Positions 9,601 through 15,821 of a DNA stretch of 33,230 nucleotides are shown piece by piece (within the stretch, counting starts at the first letter, position 1; the number at the start of each line of letters is the position of its first letter). Position numbers and translations under genes: made by a program. The notes beneath the pieces were generated by a model. The model was not told the origin of the DNA. It worked only from the letters and a program-made list of their open reading frames with translations, and made no database searches. The DNA is from Thiotrichales bacterium (GTDB lineage Bacteria; Pseudomonadota; Gammaproteobacteria; Beggiatoales; Beggiatoaceae): the NCBI GenBank assembly GCA_016744475.1, contig JADGEH010000053.1, forward strand, positions 1-33,230. Reading direction: 5' to 3'.

Positions 9601-10055
9601 TATTGAAAATCGGTATTGGTGTGCATACGGGATTGCTCATGATGGGCACGGTAGGTGGAGAAAACCGCATGGATGGCACGGTCATCGCGGATGCTGTGAA
9701 TTTGGCTTCGCGGACAGAGGGTTTGACCAAAACCTACGGAGTGGCTTTGTTAATTACGGAGCAAGTGTATAAGCGCTTGCAAACCCGTGATCATTATAAA
9801 ATCCGCGTGATTGATCGAGTCCGCGTGAAAGGCAAAACCGAAGCGGTGACGGTGTATGAAATATTTGATGCTGATCCGCCGGAGATAGTGGACGGTAAAC
9901 TGCGCACATTAGAGGATTTTGAACGCGGTTTTCATGCCTATCATGCCGATGATTTATCCACGGCTCATCAGTTTTTTGAGCAAGTGTTAGCTGTTAATCC
10001 CGGCGATAAAACTGCACAACTGTATTTAACGCGCTGCCAGATGTCTGAGGATTAG
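6618..10055 (+). CDS. Sensor histidine kinase - receiver - class III adenylate cyclase fusion (1145 aa)
   Basis: One chain combines phosphorelay and cyclic-nucleotide output. Order: membrane helix (about 32-56), Cache-like periplasmic sensor (about 60-350, including FDPRQRPWYQAAL), second helix (about 370-392), HAMP, short coiled coil, HisKA with H466 (TSHELRTPLNG), HATPase (LHNLIGNAIKF, GTGLGLTV), receiver with D801 (LLDVMMPKMTGYE) and KP, then a class III cyclase. The cyclase has metal aspartates D913 (FSDIRGFTS) and D957 (KYIGDAIMALF), adenine-selecting K953 and D1025 (VIADAVNLASR), N1028 and R1032, so ATP is the expected substrate. A short TPR-like tail follows. ATG 6618 has only a weak RBS (TTGAAGA). 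The secreted-protein gene lies 74 bp downstream. Confidence 0.92.
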   Translation: MRALLMIRRELKSKTWTQKLLFLSTSNTSLRTLLVVPFIIEIFAAVGLTGTLSFYNGQTAVNDLASQLRNEVTARIQERLQAYLAIPHQVNQLDVNAVELGTLNLQDQEQRGRYFWKQVQTFDLISHNYMATPDGQYFGAKRLQSGGFQTMLRNEAGHNQYFSVDKQGYPIERVKLAHNFDPRQRPWYQAALNAGKPSWSTVYPDFTTRGLAITAVHPLYHSNPPEEKALQAVFGASLILSWMDTFLGSLKIGKTGQTFIIERSGLLVASSTHVPVVKDDPVISDTLHRVYAVDSDNDTIHSAVDHLNKIYADLSDIRYSIQMDFKIDGQKQFLQITPLQDTHGLNWLIMVVVPEADFMERIHAITRATMGLFVVALGFGILGGVFTSRWVIRPIQALNTAAKSLAMGEWKQTVPARRKDELGELANSFNSMAQQLKESFDKLEKKNADLQKLDKLKDEFLANTSHELRTPLNGIIGIAESMCDGAVGPLSKPQRKNLLMIAQSGHRLTNLVNDILDFSKLKHKNIDLQLRPVGIREVTEVVLTLSHSLVGNKSLKLVNKVSNDLPPAQADENRLQQILHNLIGNAIKFTEQGRVEISAHIEKNKQSEYLIISVSDTGIGIPEDKLLTIFESFEQVDGGNARQYGGTGLGLTVTKQLVELHKGRIGVSSKLNKGSVFHFTLPVSEHPTEPHTQVTLSAELSRKSLANGTDIELAAPGQTAELDSLTHQGMRPDEPQPSVAPVHPNADQFTIMIVDDEPINLQVLVNHLSLQNYAVVQANNGPEALEFIYNNGVRPNLVLLDVMMPKMTGYEVCRRLRETFPANELPILLLTAKTQVSNLIEGLDAGANDYLTKPVAKTELLARIKTHLQISNLNIAYGRFVPHEFIQLMDKQSVVDVKLGDHIEKDMTILFSDIRGFTSISETMTPQENFDFINAYLSRMEPIIGKHQGFIDKYIGDAIMALFPVSVDQAVAAAVGMLFRLVEYNTTRGRPGRPVLKIGIGVHTGLLMMGTVGGENRMDGTVIADAVNLASRTEGLTKTYGVALLITEQVYKRLQTRDHYKIRVIDRVRVKGKTEAVTVYEIFDADPPEIVDGKLRTLEDFERGFHAYHADDLSTAHQFFEQVLAVNPGDKTAQLYLTRCQMSED

Positions 10056-10129
10056 ACTTGTCCAGGTGAGTGCCCTCCGTGCTAAACATTGATTCTAAAA
10101 GTAAGACTATTAATCACAGGAATGTTCTT

Positions 10130-11995
10130 ATGCAGCAAAAATCATTAGTTGTTTGTTTATTACTGGCTGGGATGATGTGCTCCACCCCTTCATGGGCAGA
10201 ATCCCCAGAGCGGCGCGGTTTATTGGATGATATTGGTAATGTCATTGATGATGGACTCAATGATTTAGGCAATGCGATTGATGATGTAGGGCAAAGCATT
10301 AGCCAGTGGTGGAATGGTTTTGACCCGCTGGATGCTGCTACATGGCCTGATGATTTAGGCAGTATTGACAACCACTTATTCACTGATTTTGATAGCGGCA
10401 GTGTGACCCAGTTTTTTAATAACACGGGCGAGCGTTTGGGGGAATTAAGCAGTGATTTATTTTCTCAAGTCAGTTGGGAACAATTCAGTGGCATGGGACA
10501 ACATGCGCTGAATCAATTACAACCCAAGCAATTTTTTGCTTTGCCCGATAGCATTCTTGAACAATTAAATACGCGCCAAATAGCCGCATTGGCAGAGGGT
10601 GTTTGGCAGCAAATAGATGCGGTGAATTTCAAACGCTTGCCTCAGCATTTATATCAAGCACTGGATGCGGATCGCTTTGCGCAATTACCTGCTGAGGTGT
10701 TTGCTGATTTCACGGCTGAAGAGTTAGCGACTTTTGCGGCTGATAGTTTTCGAGGTTTAACCGGCGAGCAATTTGTGCAATTGCGTGATGAAGCATTGGG
10801 TCATCTCAATACGGCACAATTAGCTCAATTACCCGCCAGTGTTTTAAGCCAGATGGGTTTTGAAGAATTGCAAACCCTAGACAAGAAGGCGTGGTGGGGG
10901 ATGGCGCAACAAGCGCCGGGGCGTTTTAGTGATTGGCTCACGCAACTCGACAGCACGCGCCTTTCGCCTGAGCAATTGAGCGAATATTTACCCCAAGGTT
11001 TAGAGATTGATCCGCTGACTGGCGAGTTTATCTTAGTCCCTGAAAATTTCTTGTTGTCCTATCCGCGCTTACAATTTGCAGCCAATTTATTACCCAACAG
11101 CGTGCGCTATCAGCCGCCTTATGATTTAAGCCAAGGTTTTGGCTTAGGCGGCGGTGGTGCTGATGCTTTGGGACATTTACAAAGCATTGTCAATGGTCAA
11201 ATCACAGGTTTTGATGTGCAACAAACGGCTGAAGGTGTTCTCGAACTCGCAGGCCCTGGCGGTTTTAGCCTGCCTTTTTGGGTGTTGGACGCGCAAGTGC
11301 GTAAAGTCTCAGATGACGTGCCTTCTGGCATTGGTGTGGATGTCAGCACGGGCGCTTTCAGTCTGACTTCAGAGAATGGCATTCAATTTAATTTGGTGTA
11401 CGCCCCTCCTAGCATTCTGAATTTGGCTCATTTATTTGGCGTGGGCATAGACACCGATGATCCTGGTCGTTTGGAGATTAATCAGCATGGCGTGGTGTGT
11501 ACGGTGCCGCCGCGTCATCAACACACCGATGCTAACGCTTGGTATCCGCCTTATCGTATGAATGCTTATACAGCGGCATTACAAGACGCTGAAGGCGGCG
11601 GTCAGGTCACGCGCTTGCCCGGTACGCCTGAAGGTTTTAATCAACGTTTGCAGATTCAATATGATAATGGCAGTGAACAAATCGCCTATCCTACCGTGCC
11701 TGATCCCACGGCCTTTAGTCAGGCTTTGCAAGTGTTAGGTTTGCCCGCGCACTTCATCACGTATCAAGCAGATGGCGGATTTAACGTGTTAATTCCACAA
11801 GCAGATGGTCATCTGAGACCGCTGCGCGTATGGTTTAGTCACACCGCAGAAATGCTCGATGTGGCACCAGGGGACAATATCTCCTCTGAATTTGATTTTA
11901 GTGATTTAAACAATATGGCCTTTATAACGGCCTTGGATTGTGCGGATAATAAGCAATTACGTTTACCCTTTCAGATTGAATGGCTAGATGAATAG
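10130..11995 (+). CDS. Secreted protein with nine 16-residue helical repeats (621 aa), unknown function
   Basis: I start it at ATG 10130, which has an upstream AGGA and opens a clear signal peptide (MQQKSLVVCLLLAGMMC, cleavage near SWA-ES). An in-frame ATG 20 codons earlier would bury it. After a glycine/aspartate-rich region, residues 114-257 hold nine consecutive 16-residue repeats, for example LDADRFAQLPAEVFAD and LNTAQLAQLPASVLSQ (pattern L-x-x-x-Q-F/L-x-x-L-P-x-x-V/I-L/F-x-x). These probably form a helical solenoid. The C-terminal ~350 residues look beta-rich, with no family I recognise. It is exported, to the periplasm or beyond. It lies 74 bp after the kinase/cyclase gene and may share its transcript. 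Confidence 0.8.
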   Translation: MQQKSLVVCLLLAGMMCSTPSWAESPERRGLLDDIGNVIDDGLNDLGNAIDDVGQSISQWWNGFDPLDAATWPDDLGSIDNHLFTDFDSGSVTQFFNNTGERLGELSSDLFSQVSWEQFSGMGQHALNQLQPKQFFALPDSILEQLNTRQIAALAEGVWQQIDAVNFKRLPQHLYQALDADRFAQLPAEVFADFTAEELATFAADSFRGLTGEQFVQLRDEALGHLNTAQLAQLPASVLSQMGFEELQTLDKKAWWGMAQQAPGRFSDWLTQLDSTRLSPEQLSEYLPQGLEIDPLTGEFILVPENFLLSYPRLQFAANLLPNSVRYQPPYDLSQGFGLGGGGADALGHLQSIVNGQITGFDVQQTAEGVLELAGPGGFSLPFWVLDAQVRKVSDDVPSGIGVDVSTGAFSLTSENGIQFNLVYAPPSILNLAHLFGVGIDTDDPGRLEINQHGVVCTVPPRHQHTDANAWYPPYRMNAYTAALQDAEGGGQVTRLPGTPEGFNQRLQIQYDNGSEQIAYPTVPDPTAFSQALQVLGLPAHFITYQADGGFNVLIPQADGHLRPLRVWFSHTAEMLDVAPGDNISSEFDFSDLNNMAFITALDCADNKQLRLPFQIEWLDE

Positions 11996-12021
11996 ACTTG
12001 TTGCGAGGGGTAGGTATCGTA
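11993..12021 (+). repeat. 29-bp dispersed repeat, inverted copy at 20249-20277
   Basis: The sequence TAGACTTGTTGCGAGGGG and the 11 bases after it recur on the opposite strand at 20249-20277 with one mismatch in 29. In this copy the first three bases are the stop codon of the secreted-protein gene. The start of the motif (TAGACTTGT) also occurs at the stop of the kinase/cyclase gene (10053) and near 5902. It is probably one end of another small mobile repeat. Confidence 0.6.
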
Positions 12022-12089
12022 TCCATCTCACTGTTTATCAGTGCTATGGTGATCTGTGTAACAATTATAATCAGCAGCACTTGATCTTT

Positions 12090-12114
12090 GACATAATATG
12101 TACCATATTATGTC
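12090..12114. promoter_or_regulatory. 25-bp palindrome upstream of yjfI, probable operator
   Basis: Two 11-bp arms, GACATAATATG and CATATTATGTC, are perfectly inverted around TAC. The palindrome ends 26 bp before the yjfI start and overlaps a TTGACA hexamer. There is no U-tract, so it is more likely a protein-binding site than a terminator. The half-site CATATTATG also occurs upstream of hemF. Confidence 0.5.
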
Positions 12115-12139
12115 TTAACTTCATTAACCGGAGGATGAA

Positions 12140-12571
12140 ATGAGTCATCAAGACAAATTAACCACTTTATTGGCAGGCTTAGACGGTGCAGTGTCTGAAT
12201 TAGAACTGAACTTCAAAGCGGAACTCATTAAAGGAGAAGAAGATAGCAACGATGTATTACTCGTCACTATCGAAGATCGTGAAGAATTTCCCGTCTATGT
12301 CACAGTGGACGACAGCCAGGTTTTATGCATTTCATATTTATGGAAAGAAGATGAAGTCAAACCTGAAAGCCGTACCGAGATGCTGGAAGCGATGCTGAGC
12401 ATGAACGTTCCCATGCCATTATCCGCCTTTTCAAAACTCGGTCGCCAATATCTGATTTTTGGTGCTGTCAGCCGCCGTGTGTCAGTGGATGAAGTCATTG
12501 AAGAAATTGAAACCTTAAGCGAAAACACCTTGACTGCGGTGGAAGAATTCGCTGACTACTTGAACGCCTAA
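12140..12571 (+). CDS. yjfI: DUF2170 / YjfI family protein (143 aa)
   Basis: A small acidic cytoplasmic protein of the YjfI (DUF2170) family, close to the usual length. Recognisable stretches are LELNFKAELIKGEED, VYVTVDDSQVLCISYLW and PLSAFSKLGRQYLIFGAVS. A strong GGAGG (12130-12134) sits 5 bases before the ATG. It is followed after 24 bp by a PspA/IM30 gene, the same order as yjfI-yjfJ in Escherichia coli, where the pair belongs to a PspA-type envelope-stress cluster. The molecular role is not known. A palindrome 26 bp upstream probably controls the operon. Confidence 0.85.
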   Translation: MSHQDKLTTLLAGLDGAVSELELNFKAELIKGEEDSNDVLLVTIEDREEFPVYVTVDDSQVLCISYLWKEDEVKPESRTEMLEAMLSMNVPMPLSAFSKLGRQYLIFGAVSRRVSVDEVIEEIETLSENTLTAVEEFADYLNA

Positions 12572-12595
12572 TCGTCATTTTACAAGGAGATTATC

Positions 12596-13312
12596 ATGGG
12601 CTTTTTTAGCAAGTTATTTACTGCTGTGCGTGGTGCTGCCAATGAATCAGGCGAGGCACTATTAGATACTCAATCCATGCGAATTTTAGAACAAGAAATT
12701 CGTGATGCTAACCAAAGCTTAGATGAAGCAAAAGAAAACCTCACCAAAGTGATTGCCCAGCAAATGGGAGTAGAACGTGATGTTAAACGTTTGCGCAAAG
12801 CTTTGAATGAATATGAAAATTATGCCATGCAAGCTTTGGATAAAGGGGATGACACTTTAGCGGGGGAAATTGCAGATAAAATTGCCGAAGTTGAAAATGA
12901 ACTGGAAGCGCAACAAAGCGTGCTGGATGGTTACAAAAATAGTGTGTCCAATTTGAAACGCACGATTCGTGATACTGAGCGCAATGTTAAATCAATGGCA
13001 CGCGAAATTAACGTAGTGAAAACCACTACTAAAGTGAATAAAGCCAAAGAAGTCGCAGCAGCGCAATTTTCTGGTAGCAATTCATCTCTGCGTACCGCTT
13101 CTGATTCACTGGAACGCATCAAAAAACGTCAACAAGAACGCACTGATCGAATGAATGCAGCATTGCAAATGCAACGTGAAGAAGCTGGCGATGGTTTGCA
13201 AGAAAAACTGAAATCTGCGGGCATCATTAGTGCGGAAGCCTCCAGTAGTTCTGTTTTAGAACGCCTAAAACAACGCCGTGCAGGCCAAGTGCCTAAACCT
13301 CCTGTCAGTTAA
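12596..13312 (+). CDS. yjfJ: PspA/IM30 family protein, YjfJ type (238 aa)
   Basis: The start MGFFSKLFTAVRGAANESGEAL gives the amphipathic N-terminal helix of PspA/IM30 proteins. A long coiled-coil core follows (about residues 25-150, with repeated ELEAQQSVLDGYKNSVSNL-type heptads), and then a charged C-terminal part. Family members bind the inner face of the cytoplasmic membrane and oligomerise to protect or remodel it under stress. The RBS AAGGAG is 7 bases before ATG. No PspF-type regulator or PspB/PspC is present nearby. The pairing with yjfI points to the YjfJ subgroup rather than classical PspA. Confidence 0.88.
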   Translation: MGFFSKLFTAVRGAANESGEALLDTQSMRILEQEIRDANQSLDEAKENLTKVIAQQMGVERDVKRLRKALNEYENYAMQALDKGDDTLAGEIADKIAEVENELEAQQSVLDGYKNSVSNLKRTIRDTERNVKSMAREINVVKTTTKVNKAKEVAAAQFSGSNSSLRTASDSLERIKKRQQERTDRMNAALQMQREEAGDGLQEKLKSAGIISAEASSSSVLERLKQRRAGQVPKPPVS

Positions 13313-13374
13313 TTCCTGATCATTAGCTACTATTCAAACATCGCCTCTTTATTGGTGAAGCAAAGATGATTTTT

Positions 13375-13402
13375 CCGCGCTTGAATCTGTTTTCAAGCGT
13401 GG
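13375..13402. other. Hairpin between yjfJ and the following small gene
   Basis: Eleven-base arms (CCGCGCTTGAA and TTCAAGCGTGG, one mismatch) enclose a 6-base loop. No run of T follows on the plus strand, so it is more likely an RNA-processing or attenuating stem than a full terminator. Confidence 0.4.
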
Positions 13403-13454
13403 AATCAAACCTTTGTGTCACATCAGCAAAAGAGGTGATGTTTTTTATGTTCAA

Positions 13455-13787
13455 ATGAAAACTATGGGCAATTTACCCAATAAATGGAAAAAATCTGAAA
13501 AAAGCCTGCGAGCTGTACAACTGGCTTTTGAATTCAACCAAGGTATTTCAGATACTATCCGTCGGCAGGCCAGCCAACATGGCTTAAGTTCCTCTGATCA
13601 AATTCGCCAGATTATTGGTTTACAACCTAAAAAACCTGTGCGTCCACGCTTGACTGTTTCCTTGTCAGAAGAAGATTACCAATTCTTAAGCCAACGTTAT
13701 ACTATTCCTGCTGACGATAAACCCGCTATTCGCAAAGCCATTGCAGCGGAATTAATCGCTTTTTCTGATTCTGAAACCGATACTTAA
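13455..13787 (+). CDS. Small basic protein of the yjfIJ cluster, unknown function (110 aa)
   Basis: The frame is open from a TTG at 13413, but ATG 13455 (MKTMGNLPNKWKKSEKS) or ATG 13464 is a more likely start. The only good RBS-like sequence (AGAGGTG at 13431-13437) is about 17 bases from 13455, so the start is uncertain. The protein is basic, without membrane segments. It contains IRRQASQHGLSSSDQIRQI, suggestive of a ribbon- or helix-type DNA-binding or PspA-partner fold, and RPRLTVSLSEEDYQFL, a string that looks like a ribbon-helix-helix strand. It lies 142 bp after yjfJ. No function can be named. Confidence 0.65.
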   Translation: MKTMGNLPNKWKKSEKSLRAVQLAFEFNQGISDTIRRQASQHGLSSSDQIRQIIGLQPKKPVRPRLTVSLSEEDYQFLSQRYTIPADDKPAIRKAIAAELIAFSDSETDT

Positions 13788-13871
13788 CACACTATTGACC
13801 GAGATGACAGAAGCCTGTGAATTCAATAAAATCAGCAAGTACATATTAAACACTGACTTAATCATCCAGCA

Positions 13872-13906
13872 TAAAAAAACAGCCCTACATGTCAATGTAG
13901 AGCTGT
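13872..13906 (-). terminator. Rho-independent terminator on the minus strand
   Basis: On the minus strand, ACAGCTCTACAT pairs with ATGTAGGGCTGT (12 bp with one G-U wobble, 4-base loop) and is followed directly by a run of seven T. It can end transcripts coming leftward from the 14360-14623 gene. On the plus strand the same stem sits just upstream of the RBS of the 59-residue membrane protein, so it may also fold in that gene's leader. Confidence 0.65.
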
Positions 13907-13919
13907 GGGAGGCTAACGC

Positions 13920-14099
13920 TTGAACCTTAACGCCTTAAATAGTAAAAAAATACTTTATATCATTGCTGGCATTGTCATTGGTTTGGCAGTGTTATATGCC
14001 TTGTATTGGGTTTTTAGCTTTGTGATACAAATTTTGATTTATGCCGCAATCATTTTAGTCGTGTATATCGTCTTAAAAAAACAAGGATTTTTTAAATAA
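13920..14099 (+). CDS. Small two-helix membrane protein, TTG start (59 aa)
   Basis: The frame starts with TTG at 13920, preceded by a strong GGGAGG 8 bases upstream, and ends at TAA 14097-14099. After a short polar N-terminus it has two back-to-back hydrophobic helices (about ILYIIAGIVIGLAVLYAL and FVIQILIYAAIILVVYIVL) and ends with KKQGFF. Location in the inner membrane is likely. It follows the yjfIJ cluster on the same strand, where small membrane proteins are common partners of PspA-like proteins, so a role in that system is plausible but unproven. Length and start codon make it easy to miss. Confidence 0.65.
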   Translation: MNLNALNSKKILYIIAGIVIGLAVLYALYWVFSFVIQILIYAAIILVVYIVLKKQGFFK

Positions 14100-14138
14100 A
14101 AGGGCATTGATGGGGGTGAGGAAAAGGCTTTACAGCCT

Positions 14139-14303
14139 TTAGAGCCTATACGGAGATGGGGAATCGAAGCGAAAATCCGCCATTTTGAGGCGGGTTTTTC
14201 GGTTTTTTAAGGCGAATAGCGGGCTATTTAACGAAAAAAAGCGGAAACCCTGGCCAAAAGGGCGGGTTTGCAGCCGATTATCCCATTTTCGTATAGGCTC
14301 TTA
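14139..14303. repeat. MITE family A, copy 2 (TTA duplication)
   Basis: A 159-bp element at 14142-14300, begins GAGCCTATACGGAG (one change from the consensus end), ends TTCGTATAGGCTC, and is flanked by TTA on both sides (14139-14141, 14301-14303). It lies between the 59-residue membrane protein and the minus-strand secreted protein. An open frame crossing it (14185-14478) is an artefact of the repeat. Confidence 0.88.
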
Positions 14304-14359
14304 TTCTCATGTCTATCTTGTTGACCATACGGTGTGTTTCACAACGGATGTAAAGAGAG

Positions 14360-14623
14360 TTACTGACAGACCAAAGCCGCTGCTTTTAAGCGTGTTGCTC
14401 GGCAATTCTTTTTGGCCTCACCCACACACCATTTTTTCTTATCATTCCAGCCTGAAATCACCCCACGCCGTCCATTAGAGCATCCCACTTTATAGACATA
14501 ATAAGTGCCACCAAACATGGTTTTTTGTTTCGATGCAAAAGCAATATTGGTGGGCTTAGCTGCACCCGCCGATGCGCTAAAGCACAACAACGCCACCAGT
14601 AATGTTGTCATTAAAATCTTCAT
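14360..14623 (-). CDS. Small secreted basic protein with four cysteines (87 aa)
   Basis: The frame starts MKILMTTLLVALLCFSASAGA, a clear signal peptide with likely cleavage near residue 21. The mature ~66 residues are basic, with cysteines at 48, 66, 74 and 86 that could form two disulfides, and the run GWNDKKKWCVGEAKKNC. It is probably periplasmic or released. A bacteriocin-like or binding role would be guesswork. A minus-strand terminator lies at 13872-13906, beyond MITE copy 2, which supports real transcription in this direction. Confidence 0.65.
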   Translation of the reverse strand: MKILMTTLLVALLCFSASAGAAKPTNIAFASKQKTMFGGTYYVYKVGCSNGRRGVISGWNDKKKWCVGEAKKNCRATRLKAAALVCQ

Positions 14624-14797
14624 CAGATACTCCCTGCTATTTAGACATTAGACCTGTGTAAGTCTATTTAAATGCCCACCTTACGCAAAGCGGAGAGCGG
14701 TCAAGAAACATATCCGCTAAACTACACTCAAACCAAAGATGAGATATTATCGGGCGCGTTGTTCAAGTGCTTAGAAGGCAAAAAATGAACCATAAAT

Positions 14798-14962
14798 TAA
14801 GAGCCTATACGAAGATGGGGAATCGAAGCGAAAATGCGCCATTTTGAGGCTGATTTTTCGGTTTTTTAAGGCGAATAGCGGGCTATTTAACGAAAAAAAG
14901 CGGAAAATCTGACCAAAAGGGCGGATTTGCAGCCGATTATCCCATTTTCGTATAGGCTCTAA
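14798..14962. repeat. MITE family A, copy 3 (TAA duplication), abutting the DJ-1 gene
   Basis: A 159-bp element at 14801-14959 in the same orientation as copy 2, flanked by TAA (14798-14800 and 14960-14962). Its right duplication runs directly into the RBS (AAGAGGGG) of the DJ-1 family gene, which starts at 14973. The promoter of that gene must therefore lie in the element or beyond its far side. Confidence 0.88.
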
Positions 14963-14972
14963 GAGGGGCATA

Positions 14973-15521
14973 ATGTCTAAAGTATTGATACCGTTAGCTC
15001 AAGGGTGTGAAGAGCTTGAAGCGGTGACTATTATTGATGTGCTGCGTCGAGCGGGTATAGAAGTGGTGACAGCAGGTTTGGATGAAGCCGTAGTGACCGC
15101 CAGTCGAGGTGTTAGGCTCCTGCCTGATACCTGTTTAGCTGCCGTATTAGAGGATGATTTTGACATGATTGTGTTACCCGGAGGACTGCCCGGTGCTGAT
15201 CATTTAGACCATGATCCACGCATTCATGCTTTATTGAAAAAACAACAGCAGCTTGGCAAAATGACGGCGGCTATCTGTGCAGCCCCCAAAGTCTTAGCCA
15301 ATGCAGGCTTATTAACACACAAAAAAGCCACCAGTTATCCTGGGGTTTTAAATTCGGAACAATGGCCTGACACTCAATACATTGACACCCCGGTGATGAA
15401 AGATGGACAGGTCATCACGTCCAGAGGGCCTGGAACTGCGATGGATTTTGCATTGGAGTTAATTGAAAGCCTAGAAGGGACTGCGCAACGTATCAATATT
15501 GAGCAACAACTGGTGCGTTGA
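14973..15521 (+). CDS. DJ-1/PfpI family protein, YajL/ThiJ type (182 aa)
   Basis: A cytoplasmic Rossmann-like protein of the DJ-1 superfamily. It has the N-terminal conserved glutamates (QGCEELEA, residues 10-17), the LPGGLPGADHL loop, and the nucleophile elbow AAICAAPKVLA with catalytic C102. Family members are linked to oxidative-stress protection and to glyoxalase or deglycase activities that remain debated. Length matches E. coli YajL (196 aa) closely. The RBS AAGAGGGG is directly beside MITE copy 3, so its 5' region has been replaced by that insertion. Confidence 0.88.
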   Translation: MSKVLIPLAQGCEELEAVTIIDVLRRAGIEVVTAGLDEAVVTASRGVRLLPDTCLAAVLEDDFDMIVLPGGLPGADHLDHDPRIHALLKKQQQLGKMTAAICAAPKVLANAGLLTHKKATSYPGVLNSEQWPDTQYIDTPVMKDGQVITSRGPGTAMDFALELIESLEGTAQRINIEQQLVR

Positions 15522-15662
15522 GCTTCTTATACATACTTAAGAGCCCTGTTGCTCGCTTACCCCAGCAAATGTGTGTACTCTTTGCTGAGACTATAAAAAT
15601 AATTGACGTTACGTAAAGGCTTCTTTTTCACGCCACAATGGATGTGTACACTCCACCAAACC

Positions 15663-15755
15663 TAAGAGCCTATACGAAAACGGGATAATCGGCTGCAAAC
15701 CTGCCTCAAAAGGACAAATTTTCACTTCGATTCCCCATCTTCGTATAGGCTCTAA
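15663..15755. repeat. MITE family A, copy 4, internally deleted (TAA duplication)
   Basis: An 87-bp version at 15666-15752 with both ends of the family (GAGCCTATACGAA and its inverse) but about 70 bp of the middle missing. It is flanked by TAA on both sides. Orientation is as in copy 1. It lies in the spacer between the DJ-1 gene and the CHASE8 kinase. Confidence 0.85.
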
Positions 15756-15821
15756 GTCTGTATTCTCGTACCCACCTTCATGACCAACATTACCTAACTC
15801 CACTGCCTGAATAAAACCAAC

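Noticed and set aside
13413..13454. TTG start for the small gene after yjfJ
   Set aside because: No RBS precedes it; ATG 13455 or 13464 gives a more usual N-terminus, though the best RBS-like string is too far away to be decisive.
14185..14478. 97-codon open frame on the plus strand
   Set aside because: It runs through MITE copy 2 and into the antisense of the secreted-protein gene; the reading comes from the repeat.
14771..14971. 66-codon open frame on the minus strand
   Set aside because: It is a translation of MITE copy 3; similar frames appear in the other copies.
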